Below, piece after piece: positions 14,713 through 23,010 of a DNA stretch of 26,424 nt. Source of the DNA: CALCCV01 sp964388665 (GTDB taxonomy: Bacteria; Bdellovibrionota; Bdellovibrionia; Bdellovibrionales; Bdellovibrionaceae); contig CAYMBJ010000056.1 of NCBI GenBank assembly GCA_964388665.1, positions 1 to 26,424 of the forward strand. The letters run 5' to 3'. Positions within the stretch are counted from its first letter, which is position 1. The number at the start of each line of letters is the position of its first letter. The translations under genes were made by a program, and so were the position numbers. Under the pieces are notes generated by a model. It was not told the DNA's origin. It saw only the letters and a program-made list of their open reading frames with translations, and searched no databases.

Positions 14713-15519
14713 GTGCACAATTCGATGAATTCTAAAGAGCAAAATGGACCTATGGCCTTGATCACAGGCTCTTCCAGCGGCATCGGACTTGGCATCGCCA
14801 AAGCCTTTGCTGCCAGAGGCATTGGATTGATTGTTCACGGCATCGAAAAGCAAGCCGAACTCGATGAGTTGGCAACGCATCTTCGCCTCGAATACAATGT
14901 TCCCGTGCACGCGCACTCTGCGGATCTCACGCAAGAGGCTGATGTGAAGTCCCTCCTGAATCAGCTCGAGAGAAACTCAACAGCTCCCGACATACTTGTA
15001 AACAACGCCGGAGTTCAATTCACCTCGCGCATCGAGGATTTTCCAATTGAGAGCTGGCGATTGCTACTGGAGCTTCATTTGACTGCCCCTTTTCAATTCT
15101 GCAAGGGTCTGCTACCAAGTATGCGCGCCAAGGGTTGGGGGCGCATCATCAACATCTCCTCGGTGCATGGACTTGTGGCCTCAGTGCAAAAATCAGCTTA
15201 TGTGGCGGCCAAACATGGGCTGATTGGCTTTACCAAGACGCTCGCACTAGAAACTGCCGGCAGCGGCATCACGGCCAATGCCATCTGTCCAGGTTGGGTG
15301 AAAACACCCTTGGTGGAAGCGCAAATACAAAAACGAGCCACCGCAGATAACATCAGTTTTGCACAGGCCACCGAAGCCATGCTGGGCGAAAAACAACCCA
15401 GCAAAACGTTCGTCAACGTCGATGAGATCGCAGCGCTGGCCACATTCTTATGCTCACAAGGGGCTCAGAGCATGACAGGGTCCATTCTCACCATGGACGG
15501 AGGATGGACCGCACAGTAA
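14713..15519 (+). CDS. bdhA: D-3-hydroxybutyrate dehydrogenase (SDR family)
   Basis: Oxidises D-3-hydroxybutyrate to acetoacetate with NAD+, in the cytoplasm. The chosen start is GTG 14713, seven bases after AAAGGAGG (14698-14705); TTG 14710 is too close and ATG 14725 too far. The 268-aa product has the SDR cofactor motif TGSSSGIG (18-25), NNAG (97-100) and the catalytic set Ser150, Tyr163 and Lys167 (YVAAK). Five substrate residues known from the Pseudomonas fragi enzyme (Gln94, His144, Lys152, Tyr155, Gln196) are all present at identical spacing: Gln102, His152, Lys160, Tyr163 and Gln204. This is strong evidence for the specific activity and not just the family. The gene is divergent from the GntP permease across a 110-bp region with direct repeats, so uptake and oxidation are probably controlled together. 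Confidence 0.95.
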   Translation: MHNSMNSKEQNGPMALITGSSSGIGLGIAKAFAARGIGLIVHGIEKQAELDELATHLRLEYNVPVHAHSADLTQEADVKSLLNQLERNSTAPDILVNNAGVQFTSRIEDFPIESWRLLLELHLTAPFQFCKGLLPSMRAKGWGRIINISSVHGLVASVQKSAYVAAKHGLIGFTKTLALETAGSGITANAICPGWVKTPLVEAQIQKRATADNISFAQATEAMLGEKQPSKTFVNVDEIAALATFLCSQGAQSMTGSILTMDGGWTAQ

Positions 15520-15556
15520 GGGGCTAGCTCTTGTGTCATCCAATACAATCATGTGA

Positions 15557-16186
15557 TCAAACGTCCTGTTGATGCTGCACTCTCTTTAGTGTGCGGTAAC
15601 CAAACACAAGCCTCGTGGCAGAAGTGTAAATGCACATTCCCGCATAAATATAGGCGAGTGTGGGAAATGAATCCGGCCAAATACAAAAAGCCACGAAGCA
15701 CAAGATGGTTTCCCCACCCTCAGTGAGTCCACCCAGATAGAAAAAGGACTTCTTTGGATAGGTGGGACTCTTGAGGACGTGACGATCCGCCATGATGGCA
15801 AATCCCAAAAACGTGATTCCAGTGCCAACAAAACTAAATAGCAGAAATGCTGCTGGCAGAGCATTTGAGACAGGTGAATAGAATGCGAATGCAAGGGGCA
15901 CAGAGGCATAAAAGAAAAAATCACAACAGATGTCCAAAAATCCACCCGCATCTGAATCTCCACTGATTCGCGCCAAGGGCCCGTCCAAGCCGTCTAGCAA
16001 CCGATTTAAAAGAATGAAAACCATGGCCATTTTGAACCAAGCATTGAATAGCAATATCACAATGGGCAAAACAAGCGCCGCCCCCATCAGTGTGAGGTGA
16101 TCGGCATTGACTTTTTTACGGGACAGAAAAAGTGCCGACCGCTCTAAGGGCGGGTCAATCAATTTCTTCACATAGGCATCGATCAT
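15557..16186 (-). CDS. CDP-alcohol phosphatidyltransferase family protein
   Basis: This 209-aa inner-membrane protein joins a CDP-activated group to an alcohol in phospholipid or polar-headgroup synthesis. The signature lies at 65-89 and reads D65-x2-D68-G-x2-A72-R73-x7-G81-x3-D85-x3-D89. The spacer after AR is seven residues instead of the canonical eight. About five or six hydrophobic segments follow. The alcohol cannot be told; the length (209) fits PgsA/PgsA-like or archaetidyl-inositol-type members. It starts 13 bases after the stop of the RCC1 gene, so the two may be co-transcribed, and it converges with the bdhA gene 37 bases away. Confidence 0.88.
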   Translation of the reverse strand: MIDAYVKKLIDPPLERSALFLSRKKVNADHLTLMGAALVLPIVILLFNAWFKMAMVFILLNRLLDGLDGPLARISGDSDAGGFLDICCDFFFYASVPLAFAFYSPVSNALPAAFLLFSFVGTGITFLGFAIMADRHVLKSPTYPKKSFFYLGGLTEGGETILCFVAFCIWPDSFPTLAYIYAGMCIYTSATRLVFGYRTLKRVQHQQDV

Positions 16187-16199
16187 TACCTAATGGTCC

Positions 16200-17423
16200 T
16201 TAACCTTTCCTGAATGCTCCTGCGCGCGGTGCGACCTGATTGTTAACAATGTCCGTCCAGTCCGTGGCAGAGCCTATTTGCATCATCGACGAGTAGTTGG
16301 TGGTGCTGCCCAAGCCCAATTCACCATTGCCGTTGTATCCTGATGACCAGAGTGTTCCGTCAGTTTTCAAAAACAAACTGTACGAAGTTGTATCCACCCC
16401 CGCGCCTTGCGCAGCAAGCCACGTAGCCGTGCCCACCTGCGTGGGATCCGATCGATGTGTGGTATTACCCAATGACAATGCACCTACACCATTGTATCCC
16501 CAGGCAAAAAGCAATGAACTGCCCGACTTGATCGCAAAGCAATGCCTTTCAGCCACAGCCAGTTTTGTCCAATCTGTCGCCGCACCAATCATTATCGGAG
16601 AGCTTTTGGCCGTATAACTGCTCCCAAGTCCTGGTACCCCCGCAAAAGCCGTTCCACAGCCCCAAAGCGTTCCATCTGTTTTTAGAAAGCAACCTGCTGA
16701 TCCGGCGGCATCGCCATATTTCCAATTGGTCAATGAACCAACCTGAACTGGAGAAGATATATTAACCGTAGAGCTGTTTCCTAAGCGACCAGTGTCAGCA
16801 TTTCCCCAGCCGAAGAGTCGCCCATCCGTCGTGGTTGCATGTATACAGCCGCCTCCCACCCTTGCCGTGGCCCAATAAGTTTCACTGCCCACCTGCACTG
16901 GCGTGGAAAACGCCGTGTCTATTGAACTCAGGCCATGCCCAGACACTCCAGATCCATGACTGCCCCAGGTGAATAGCTGGCCGCTTGTGTTGATTGCATA
17001 ACAGTAGGCCTCTCCAGCCCCGACTTCGGCCCAATCGGAAAGACTCCCCACTTGAACTGGGGTGGAGCGATCCACACTGTCCCCTTGCCCCAATTGACCG
17101 AGGTGGTTTCGCCCCCAGGTCCACATCGTCCCATCCACTTTGATGCCAATGACAGAAGTCAAGCCCACCGCCACCTGTTTCCATGCCGCTCCGCCTGGCA
17201 CGAGGACTGGGGATGAACGATCCACAATGTCGCCGACTCCTAGCTGACCTTCGCTATTGCTCCCCCACATCCAAAGATAGGACCCTTGGTTTTTGCGGCG
17301 CCAAAATTTTTTGAACAGCGCTTGCGATTGCCAAGGATAGCTCAGCAGTCCCGCTGAGCCAGAGGCGGCAATGAACTTGATAAATTTTCGTCGCGAGTTA
17401 GCTGCGCTGCTTGTGTCGTCCAT
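16200..17423 (-). CDS. Tat-exported RCC1-repeat beta-propeller protein
   Basis: This 407-aa protein has a Tat signal with SRRKFIKF at 10-17 followed by a hydrophobic stretch to about residue 36. From about 48 to 400 it consists of seven RCC1 repeats, each about 50 residues with the pattern W-G-x-N-x3-G-x-L-G then S-x-P-x-x-V-G, for example WGSNSEGQLGVGD, WGRNHLGQLGQGD, WGNADTGRLG and SGYNGNGELGLG. Seven repeats make a complete seven-bladed propeller. It is a scaffold for protein or ligand contact, and its partner is unknown. The start has GGGAG about ten bases upstream. Repeats three, five and six are the most degenerate. Bacterial RCC1 proteins are usually secreted or surface proteins, which fits the export signal. 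Confidence 0.9.
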   Translation of the reverse strand: MDDTSSAANSRRKFIKFIAASGSAGLLSYPWQSQALFKKFWRRKNQGSYLWMWGSNSEGQLGVGDIVDRSSPVLVPGGAAWKQVAVGLTSVIGIKVDGTMWTWGRNHLGQLGQGDSVDRSTPVQVGSLSDWAEVGAGEAYCYAINTSGQLFTWGSHGSGVSGHGLSSIDTAFSTPVQVGSETYWATARVGGGCIHATTTDGRLFGWGNADTGRLGNSSTVNISSPVQVGSLTNWKYGDAAGSAGCFLKTDGTLWGCGTAFAGVPGLGSSYTAKSSPIMIGAATDWTKLAVAERHCFAIKSGSSLLFAWGYNGVGALSLGNTTHRSDPTQVGTATWLAAQGAGVDTTSYSLFLKTDGTLWSSGYNGNGELGLGSTTNYSSMMQIGSATDWTDIVNNQVAPRAGAFRKG

Positions 17424-17528
17424 GATGTTTCACTCCCAAAAAGCATTCAATTCGGATGTCCTAGACAAAATAATGAATGAGTTACATATAAGTCTGAACC
17501 TGAGGGCGCAACTGTTCAACCGAAAATT

Positions 17529-17556
17529 GGATATTGGATATTGGATTTTGAATATT
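17529..17556. repeat. four tandem AT-rich heptamers
   Basis: GGATATT, GGATATT, GGATTTT and GAATATT lie end to end at 17529-17556, in the 254-bp gap between two minus-strand genes. A TATAAT on the plus strand at 17592-17597 has no gene to serve. Confidence 0.7.
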
Positions 17557-17677
17557 GGCCAAGGCCTTAACAATGTATTTGCTGTGTCAATTATAATGCT
17601 GCCTAAGGACTAGCCTCAGCTCCGCTTTGCCCTTGATATTGGTTTGGGCAAATTGCCTGAGCATCGGTCAAAAAAAC

Positions 17678-19531
17678 CTACGCATCCTCAGAGGGTAAAA
17701 AATATTTGGTCGCCCGGGCACGGCCCAATCTTTTTACATAGCCTTTTTTTGTCATATCCGCGAGATCGCGACTGGCCGTTGTTTCAGAAATACCAAAAAG
17801 ATCGATGTAATCATGCACGTCCATAAACTCTCGCTCCCGCAACTCCCGTAACGCAAGAACTTGCCGAAAATTGAGATCATCTTTTACAAGAGCCAGGGAC
17901 TCTATAAATTGTGGCGGCCGGACAAGCTTCTCTTGCGGCAGTTTTTTCGATGGGTCTACGAGCAGAGAGTTTTGGGCGGGTTTCAAAAAAAAGAGCACTC
18001 GTAGGCCATCCAAGAGGCTGTAGTGCTGCTCTCTAAGTAAAATAATTTCAGGAAAGCCAGTCAAGGCTTTACGAAGTGAGCCAATCGCAGAATAAATCAT
18101 TGGATCGTGACGAAGCGGATCGTAGCTGTAGCCCCAAACGTTCTTGAGAAGGGTCTCTTTGTCACGACTTCCTTGCGACAAATGCCATAGAATTTTTAGG
18201 TTTAACTCTGATATTGACTTTTCCGATATAAAAATTCCCTGATCTGTGCAGCACACTAGCTTTTTTAGCACAGCGGAATAGATCAAATGCATTTTTCCTT
18301 TTTCCAAATTAAAAAAGGGAATGAGCAGAGACCAATATCCAAATTTCTGAATTTTAAACAAGGTTTCGGGCTTCTGATTTTGCAGTTCATCTAGCAACGA
18401 GCCCAAGGGATCCTGCCGGAGGTACTTTGCGGGGATCGTTTCGCCATCAAGCAAATGATTTCGCAACATGATTCGCTGATTCACAACACTTCCTACAACT
18501 GGCGACAACTGGAGCAGTTGTTGAATTATCTCTTCTTTGCGGTCCTCTTGCCCCAGTTCACTCAAGACTTTGTGCAAAAGTCCTAAAATTTTTAGATGAA
18601 GCTCCCGATCCATCTCGGAATTTAAAAATAACTCTGTCGTGCGCAAGTGATTGAGCGCCAGCGATGTGTTTCCGCAAACAAACTCAAGCTCGGCAAAGCG
18701 CAGGTGAAAGGTAATCTCCTGACGAGTGTTGCGAAACACATAGAGCATTTTTGAAAGTTCATTCAGTATATTTCGTGTCTCCTGAAACTTTCCTGCAAGT
18801 GTGGTCTGCCGGGCCATCTCAAGCCAGATGTTCATTCGCGACACTGTGTCTTGATCTCGTAGCTTCGCCATTGCTTTCTTGAGAATCTCAATGGCCTTTT
18901 CTCCGTTAAGCCCGTGCGCACATTCATACTCCAAAATTGAAACTGTGAGAAACCCCACTAGTGCCGTATTTTCGAGCCCAAGGAGAATTTTTCGCGCCTC
19001 CTTAAGAGTGCTTATTCCTGACTGAATCTCTCCCAAGCGCACCTGGGCATGGCCAAAAATATCCATAGCCAGTGGCCTGCCCCAAAGAAATTCGCCAGCT
19101 ACCGCGTGAGAAATTGCCTTTTGGGAATATTTATAACTTTTCGAGAATTCGCCTTTGTAGTGAAATAAGAAGCCCAGACTGTGATAGGCAAAAAACCAAG
19201 CGACATGGGACCTGGTCTCTTTTCTGCAATTCCAGGCTTTTTTAAAGTGATCGCCAGCTTTGCGATACTTGCTAAGACGTATACAACCAAGTCCTAAAAA
19301 AAACTGCGCTGCAGACTTGTGGTCAACATCAAATTCACTTGCCAACTTGCCATAGAACACGACCGCATCGGAATATCTACCAAGAAAACACAGGGCACCT
19401 ACAGTGCTGATGTCTGTGCTGGCGTCAGCGCCCTTTCGTCGTGACCGTGACGAGGAGGTGCCAACTGTGTCAAACTGACTTTCAACGACACGACGGTACT
19501 CACCTCTAACAAAATCTGAAGAAAATTGCAT
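17678..19531 (-). CDS. TPR protein with two winged-helix DNA-binding domains
   Basis: This 617-aa protein has no signal peptide or membrane segment. Residues about 45-345 form a TPR-like helical solenoid (FLGRYSDAVVFYGKLA, LGLGCIRLSKYRKAGDHFKKAW, FHYKGEFSKSYKYSQKAI). Residues 443-507 resemble an OmpR/PhoB-type winged helix (LKNVWGYSYDPLRHDPMIYSAIGSLRKAL, then ILLREQHYSLL). Residues 553-612 form a DeoR/MarR-like winged helix (RQVLALRELRE, DLFGISETTASRDLADMTKKGYVKRLG). Two different DNA-binding folds at the C-terminus of a TPR sensor is unusual. It is likely a ligand- or partner-sensing transcription regulator. It is divergent from the substrate-binding protein, its most obvious target. The start ATG 19531 has AGGAAGCG just before it. 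Confidence 0.75.
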   Translation of the reverse strand: MQFSSDFVRGEYRRVVESQFDTVGTSSSRSRRKGADASTDISTVGALCFLGRYSDAVVFYGKLASEFDVDHKSAAQFFLGLGCIRLSKYRKAGDHFKKAWNCRKETRSHVAWFFAYHSLGFLFHYKGEFSKSYKYSQKAISHAVAGEFLWGRPLAMDIFGHAQVRLGEIQSGISTLKEARKILLGLENTALVGFLTVSILEYECAHGLNGEKAIEILKKAMAKLRDQDTVSRMNIWLEMARQTTLAGKFQETRNILNELSKMLYVFRNTRQEITFHLRFAELEFVCGNTSLALNHLRTTELFLNSEMDRELHLKILGLLHKVLSELGQEDRKEEIIQQLLQLSPVVGSVVNQRIMLRNHLLDGETIPAKYLRQDPLGSLLDELQNQKPETLFKIQKFGYWSLLIPFFNLEKGKMHLIYSAVLKKLVCCTDQGIFISEKSISELNLKILWHLSQGSRDKETLLKNVWGYSYDPLRHDPMIYSAIGSLRKALTGFPEIILLREQHYSLLDGLRVLFFLKPAQNSLLVDPSKKLPQEKLVRPPQFIESLALVKDDLNFRQVLALRELREREFMDVHDYIDLFGISETTASRDLADMTKKGYVKRLGRARATKYFLPSEDA

Positions 19532-19610
19532 CGCTTCCTATTTCACTGACTTTTTACAACACACATTTAAAACACACTGTCTAATTCTTACTTTTTATAT
19601 CTCTATTGCA

Positions 19611-19639
19611 TTGACAGATCAATAGCTCTCAGAAATACC
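19611..19639 (+). promoter_or_regulatory. possible promoter of the substrate-binding protein gene
   Basis: A perfect -35 TTGACA (19611-19616) is followed after 17 bases by AATACC (19634-19639), a poor -10. A weak -10 beside a consensus -35 would fit an activated promoter. Confidence 0.35.
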
Positions 19640-19697
19640 TACAAATCGACGGAATGGTTTGGTAGATTTGATTTTCGCAGCAAGAGGTGTTTTTGAG

Positions 19698-21422
19698 ATG
19701 AGCTCTAGTGTGCGCAGCTTCCTTGGCCTACAACGGCTTCTTTTGGCAGGTCTCATTTTTTTCGCGAGTCCAAGCACTGAGTCTCTTGAGGCCCGTGAGG
19801 ACCGTGAGCCCCGTGAAGCGAAGTCTCTGAGAATAGGCATGGCACAGGAGTTTCACAGTCTGAACTATGTCTTGGCCAATACGTTGGCTGAAAAGTATGT
19901 TTTGTATTTTATCTACCGTCCTTTGGTCTATCTGCACACTGATGGAACCTGGAAACCACTTCTTGCACAAGAGATTCCATCTCTGCAAAATGGAACAGCA
20001 AAAGTTATTGGGACAGGAGCGTCAGCGCGCTTGGACACAACTTGGAAGATCCGCGACAAGGCCAAGTGGGGTGATGGCGCAGAGGTCACTTGCCGCGATC
20101 TGAAACTCGGTTGGGAAGTGGCTAAAAACGAGCGAATCTCTTCAACCTATCACGGATCTGCAGGCGACATTGAGTCCGTCACCTGGAATGAGTCTTCACC
20201 AAAAAAGTGCCAGGTTCTGTTTCGAAAAAACAGATGGAACTTCTATCACGATTTGCCCCATCCTTTGCCATCCAAACTCGAAGATAAAGTCTATCGAAAA
20301 TTTGCGGACGAGCCTTCGGGATACGAAAAGAACACGACCTATTTGGCAGATCCAACTCAGGCGGGTCTCTATAACGGCCCCTATATCGTCACAAAGATAG
20401 CACGAGGTGATTATCTGATTCTCGAAGCGAATCCTCACTTTTATGGATCACCTCCAAAAATCAAAAGAATCATCATTCGCACTTTTGCAAGTGCCGTCAG
20501 CTTGCAAACTGAGCTTTTGGCAAAGGGCATCGATATGACGGCGTCGGTCGGAATTCCGTTTGATCAGGCCAGCCAACTTCGAGATCGCCTCAGCAAGCGC
20601 TCACCGCCGCTGACCGTGCTACAGAAACCAAGCAATATGTATGCGCATATTGATTTCAATTTGCATAACTCCACACTTAAGGATCTCAAGGTTCGGCAGG
20701 CACTCTCTCATGCCTTGGATAAAAAGGAACTTTTGCATGGGCTCCTGATGGGGGAGGCCCTTCCTGCCGAGCATTGGCTAAGTCCAAATGACCCCTTAAG
20801 ACCAAGCAAGGCGGAAAAGGCCCAGGTGCACGATCAAAAGACGGCGAAAGAGCTGCTCACTGAGGCGGGGTGGATCCAAAATCAAGACGGAATTCGCCGC
20901 AAAGGAAGGGAGCGACTCACGCTTGTAATTACTGCGGCTTCAGGCATCCCACTCAATGATCATATCGAAGCAGTGATCCAAGCGCAGTGGCGACAGGTGG
21001 GTGTGGATCTTCAGATAAAGAATGTCCCGGCTCGACAATTGTTTTCGGAGCTCTTGCCACACAGGAAATTTGACCTCACTCTCTACGCATGGTCCAGCAC
21101 TCCAGAGGAGTCACCGAAACCGGTCTTTCACTCGCAGAGCATTCCCACCGAACAGAATGCCTGGTCGGGCCAAAACATCATGGGTTGGAATCGTCCTAGG
21201 GTGGATGATTTGATTCATGTCCTCACTCATGAGTTTAGCTTTGCCAAAAGAAAAAAGGCCGCAGCAGAGCTCGTTTCTCTCTATTTGCAAGACCTGCCGA
21301 GTTTGCCTTTGTTTTTTCGTCCCGACTCAGCCATCATTCCACAAAATCTAAAGAACTTTTCGCTCACAGGGCAGAGCTTTCTTGAGTCCATCCACTCTGA
21401 AGATTGGGATATAGAACTGTAA
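19698..21422 (+). CDS. ABC-type oligopeptide substrate-binding protein, SBP family 5
   Basis: The start ATG 19698 has AAGAGGTG eight bases upstream, better than TTG 19659. The 574-aa product has a signal sequence (FLGLQRLLLAGLIFFASP). It belongs to the family 5 solute-binding proteins that capture di- or oligopeptides in the periplasm: SLRIGMAQEFHSLNYVLA, YRPLVYLHTDGTWKPLLAQEIP, TTWKIRDKAKWGDGAEVTCRDL, then VRQALSHALDKKELL and WSGQNIMGWNRPRVDDLI. No permease or ATPase gene adjoins, so it is an orphan binding protein that must use transporters encoded elsewhere or act in sensing. Just after the signal region, three tandem 9-bp units (19791-19817) encode ARE-DRE-PRE. It is divergent from the TPR regulator. 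Confidence 0.9.
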   Translation: MSSSVRSFLGLQRLLLAGLIFFASPSTESLEAREDREPREAKSLRIGMAQEFHSLNYVLANTLAEKYVLYFIYRPLVYLHTDGTWKPLLAQEIPSLQNGTAKVIGTGASARLDTTWKIRDKAKWGDGAEVTCRDLKLGWEVAKNERISSTYHGSAGDIESVTWNESSPKKCQVLFRKNRWNFYHDLPHPLPSKLEDKVYRKFADEPSGYEKNTTYLADPTQAGLYNGPYIVTKIARGDYLILEANPHFYGSPPKIKRIIIRTFASAVSLQTELLAKGIDMTASVGIPFDQASQLRDRLSKRSPPLTVLQKPSNMYAHIDFNLHNSTLKDLKVRQALSHALDKKELLHGLLMGEALPAEHWLSPNDPLRPSKAEKAQVHDQKTAKELLTEAGWIQNQDGIRRKGRERLTLVITAASGIPLNDHIEAVIQAQWRQVGVDLQIKNVPARQLFSELLPHRKFDLTLYAWSSTPEESPKPVFHSQSIPTEQNAWSGQNIMGWNRPRVDDLIHVLTHEFSFAKRKKAAAELVSLYLQDLPSLPLFFRPDSAIIPQNLKNFSLTGQSFLESIHSEDWDIEL

Positions 21423-21442
21423 CTATTGGTTTATATTGCTCT

Positions 21443-21493
21443 AAATCCCTCCAAATCCCTCCCATTTTAAAAGTCGACCTTCATTCCTGAAGG
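21443..21493. repeat. tandem decamer and hairpin upstream of the cupredoxin gene
   Basis: AAATCCCTCC is repeated directly at 21443-21452 and 21453-21462. A hairpin CCTTCA-TTCC-TGAAGG follows at 21478-21493. Both lie between the stop of the binding-protein gene and the cupredoxin gene. The hairpin lacks a U run. Confidence 0.55.
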
Positions 21494-21601
21494 CAGGCAA
21501 TGCCTCTATATTGGTTACAGATCACGACGCTCTTTTGCACCGATGGGCCATCTCCATCGCGGGCGAATGGGCGTCAAAACAAAATATTTGGAGGTTATTA
21601 T

Positions 21602-21991
21602 ATGAAATCGAAAGTTCTTTTCTCAATTGTTGCGAGCTGCCTTTGGTACGCTTTGCCATCGGTCGCACAAGGCTTGCCCACCGTCTCCGGTTGCACCGCT
21701 GATCAATTTGTCATGGGCGACCAAGTGAGTCTGATTCAACCTGCAGGTGCAAACTACAGCCCAAGGTGCCTAAAGGTCAAAGCCGGCGCGCAGGTCACTA
21801 TTGACGCCAGCAACCGCCATCCTCTTATGGGAATGGATGCCATTGATGGAGTCGAAAATACATTGGGAAGCCAAGAGTTCTCAACACCGCAAACGAGAAT
21901 CTATTCGGTGCCCGGAATCTATGGGTACTTCTGCACAGCCCATGGCGACTCTGAAGGAGACGGTATGGCAGGCGCAATCTGGGTCGAATAA
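21602..21991 (+). CDS. exported cupredoxin (plastocyanin/azurin-like)
   Basis: The start ATG 21602 has GGAGG eight bases upstream, and begins MKSKVLFSIVASCLW with a signal peptide cleaved near VAQG. The mature ~107 aa protein has type-1 copper ligands in the expected order: His73 in SNRHPLMGMD, then Cys111, His114 and Met122 in GYFCTAHGDSEGDGM. Cys-x2-His-x7-Met has a longer ligand loop than plastocyanin (x4), so the metal-site tuning may be unusual. Cys31 and Cys56 probably form a disulfide. It is a small periplasmic electron carrier or copper carrier, and it is the first gene of the five-gene exported redox cluster. Confidence 0.88.
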   Translation: MKSKVLFSIVASCLWYALPSVAQGLPTVSGCTADQFVMGDQVSLIQPAGANYSPRCLKVKAGAQVTIDASNRHPLMGMDAIDGVENTLGSQEFSTPQTRIYSVPGIYGYFCTAHGDSEGDGMAGAIWVE

Positions 21992-22025
21992 AATTTATCA
22001 ACAACTTCAACAAAACGGAGACAAA

Positions 22026-22538
22026 ATGAAAAACGCAATTATTTACCTATCAACCCTAGTTATGCTTGGTGGCCATTCAGCTCAAGCCCGTCAAGGCGAA
22101 AACGATGGTTCCAATGATGATGGCCGCACTATCAAGTGTGAGGATGTGATCACTCAGAAAACGATCCTGCAGTTTCACAGCTCAACGAACATTGCGACCT
22201 TTGACTCGGGAGATTTTGCTCTCACCGTAAAGAGCCGAGGTGATGACATCGGCGAAATGCTGATCATTGATAAAGTGAGCGGCGATCAGGTCAAGGCCAA
22301 GAGATTGGAAGAGCTGCTCAAAGTCACTCTCAACACAGCTGAAAACGATATGGATGTCATTGTCGAATCCCAAACCCATCGCGGCTATGCTGAGGCGATC
22401 GTCGTAGACCCAAACACTGCAGACCGAGCAGAAATCAAATCTCTAAGCCGAAGGGGTCAAGGGCGAATGGAAATCGTACTTATCAGTCACGAGAACACAG
22501 CACAGCCCATTCACCTTGTTTGCGAGAAGACCAGGTAG
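22026..22538 (+). CDS. exported protein of unknown function in redox cluster
   Basis: This 170-aa protein starts at ATG 22026, with GGAG seven bases upstream. It has a signal peptide (MKNAIIYLSTLVMLGGHSAQA, cleaved after AQA). The mature region opens with an acidic segment (GENDGSNDDG), followed by a beta-strand-rich domain. Two cysteines, one near the start (IKCEDV) and one near the end (LVCEKTR), could close a disulfide across the domain. I do not recognise a family. It is 34 bases after the cupredoxin stop and three bases before the next start, so it is very probably in one operon with them. A periplasmic partner of the cupredoxin or cytochrome is plausible. Confidence 0.8.
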   Translation: MKNAIIYLSTLVMLGGHSAQARQGENDGSNDDGRTIKCEDVITQKTILQFHSSTNIATFDSGDFALTVKSRGDDIGEMLIIDKVSGDQVKAKRLEELLKVTLNTAENDMDVIVESQTHRGYAEAIVVDPNTADRAEIKSLSRRGQGRMEIVLISHENTAQPIHLVCEKTR

Positions 22539-22541
22539 TAT

Positions 22542-22904
22542 ATGAAACACCTAATACTGCTTTTGGCGATGCTCTTCGCAAGCTGCGGATACAATGACAC
22601 AACAGTGCGCACTCCAGGTGGCGGTGCCTCTCCGGATCCGGGCGGAGCTGCTAATGGAGAGCCCGACGAAATCCTTTATGCACAGGTCAATGACCAAGTT
22701 TTTATTCCTCATTGCCTTCGCTGTCACTCTCAAAGTGGTGGCAACCGCGGTGGTGTCAACCTCGAAACCTACTCGGCAGTTTTGGATCAAATTCAGATTG
22801 TTGTGGATGCCGTCAATAGCGGTTTTATGCCTCGATCTGGAAATATGCCAGAGACGGCCGTCACAATGCTCAATGATTGGGTGGCCGCCGGTGCGCCAGA
22901 GTAG
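22542..22904 (+). CDS. mono-heme c-type cytochrome lipoprotein
   Basis: This 120-aa protein begins with a lipoprotein signal, MKHLILLLAMLFASC, with lipidated Cys15. A Gly/Pro-rich linker (20-40) is followed by a cytochrome-c-like domain. CLRCH at 58-62 binds one heme, with Met96 or Met102 (GFMPRSGNMP) as the candidate sixth ligand. The layout QVNDQVFIPHCLRCHSQSGG...GVNLETYSAV...VNSGFMPRSG resembles the short cytochrome-type C-terminal domains of exported proteins in delta-proteobacteria and relatives. It is membrane-anchored in the periplasm and would exchange electrons with the cupredoxin and the heme barrel of the cluster. Its start lies three bases after the preceding stop. Confidence 0.88.
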   Translation: MKHLILLLAMLFASCGYNDTTVRTPGGGASPDPGGAANGEPDEILYAQVNDQVFIPHCLRCHSQSGGNRGGVNLETYSAVLDQIQIVVDAVNSGFMPRSGNMPETAVTMLNDWVAAGAPE

Positions 22905-22919
22905 CCTCCGGAATCTTCT

Positions 22920-22950
22920 GAGGGGCGGGCGATCAAAGTCGCCCCCCCTC
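22920..22950 (+). terminator. GC-rich hairpin after the cytochrome gene
   Basis: GAGGGGCGGGCGA and TCGCCCCCCCTC fold into a very stable stem with one bulge and a six-base loop, 16 bases after the stop codon at 22904. There is no U tract, so it is either a Rho-independent-like attenuator or a stabiliser separating the first three genes from the last two. Confidence 0.45.
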
Positions 22951-23010
22951 CCGCTAACGATTCACTTCTGCATCTGAATTTTTAGAAACAAAATTCAAGT
23001 TCGATTGCAT

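Noticed and set aside
17592..17597. Consensus TATAAT on the plus strand
   Set aside because: No gene lies downstream on that strand for 2 kb, and the -35 candidate is 19 bases away.
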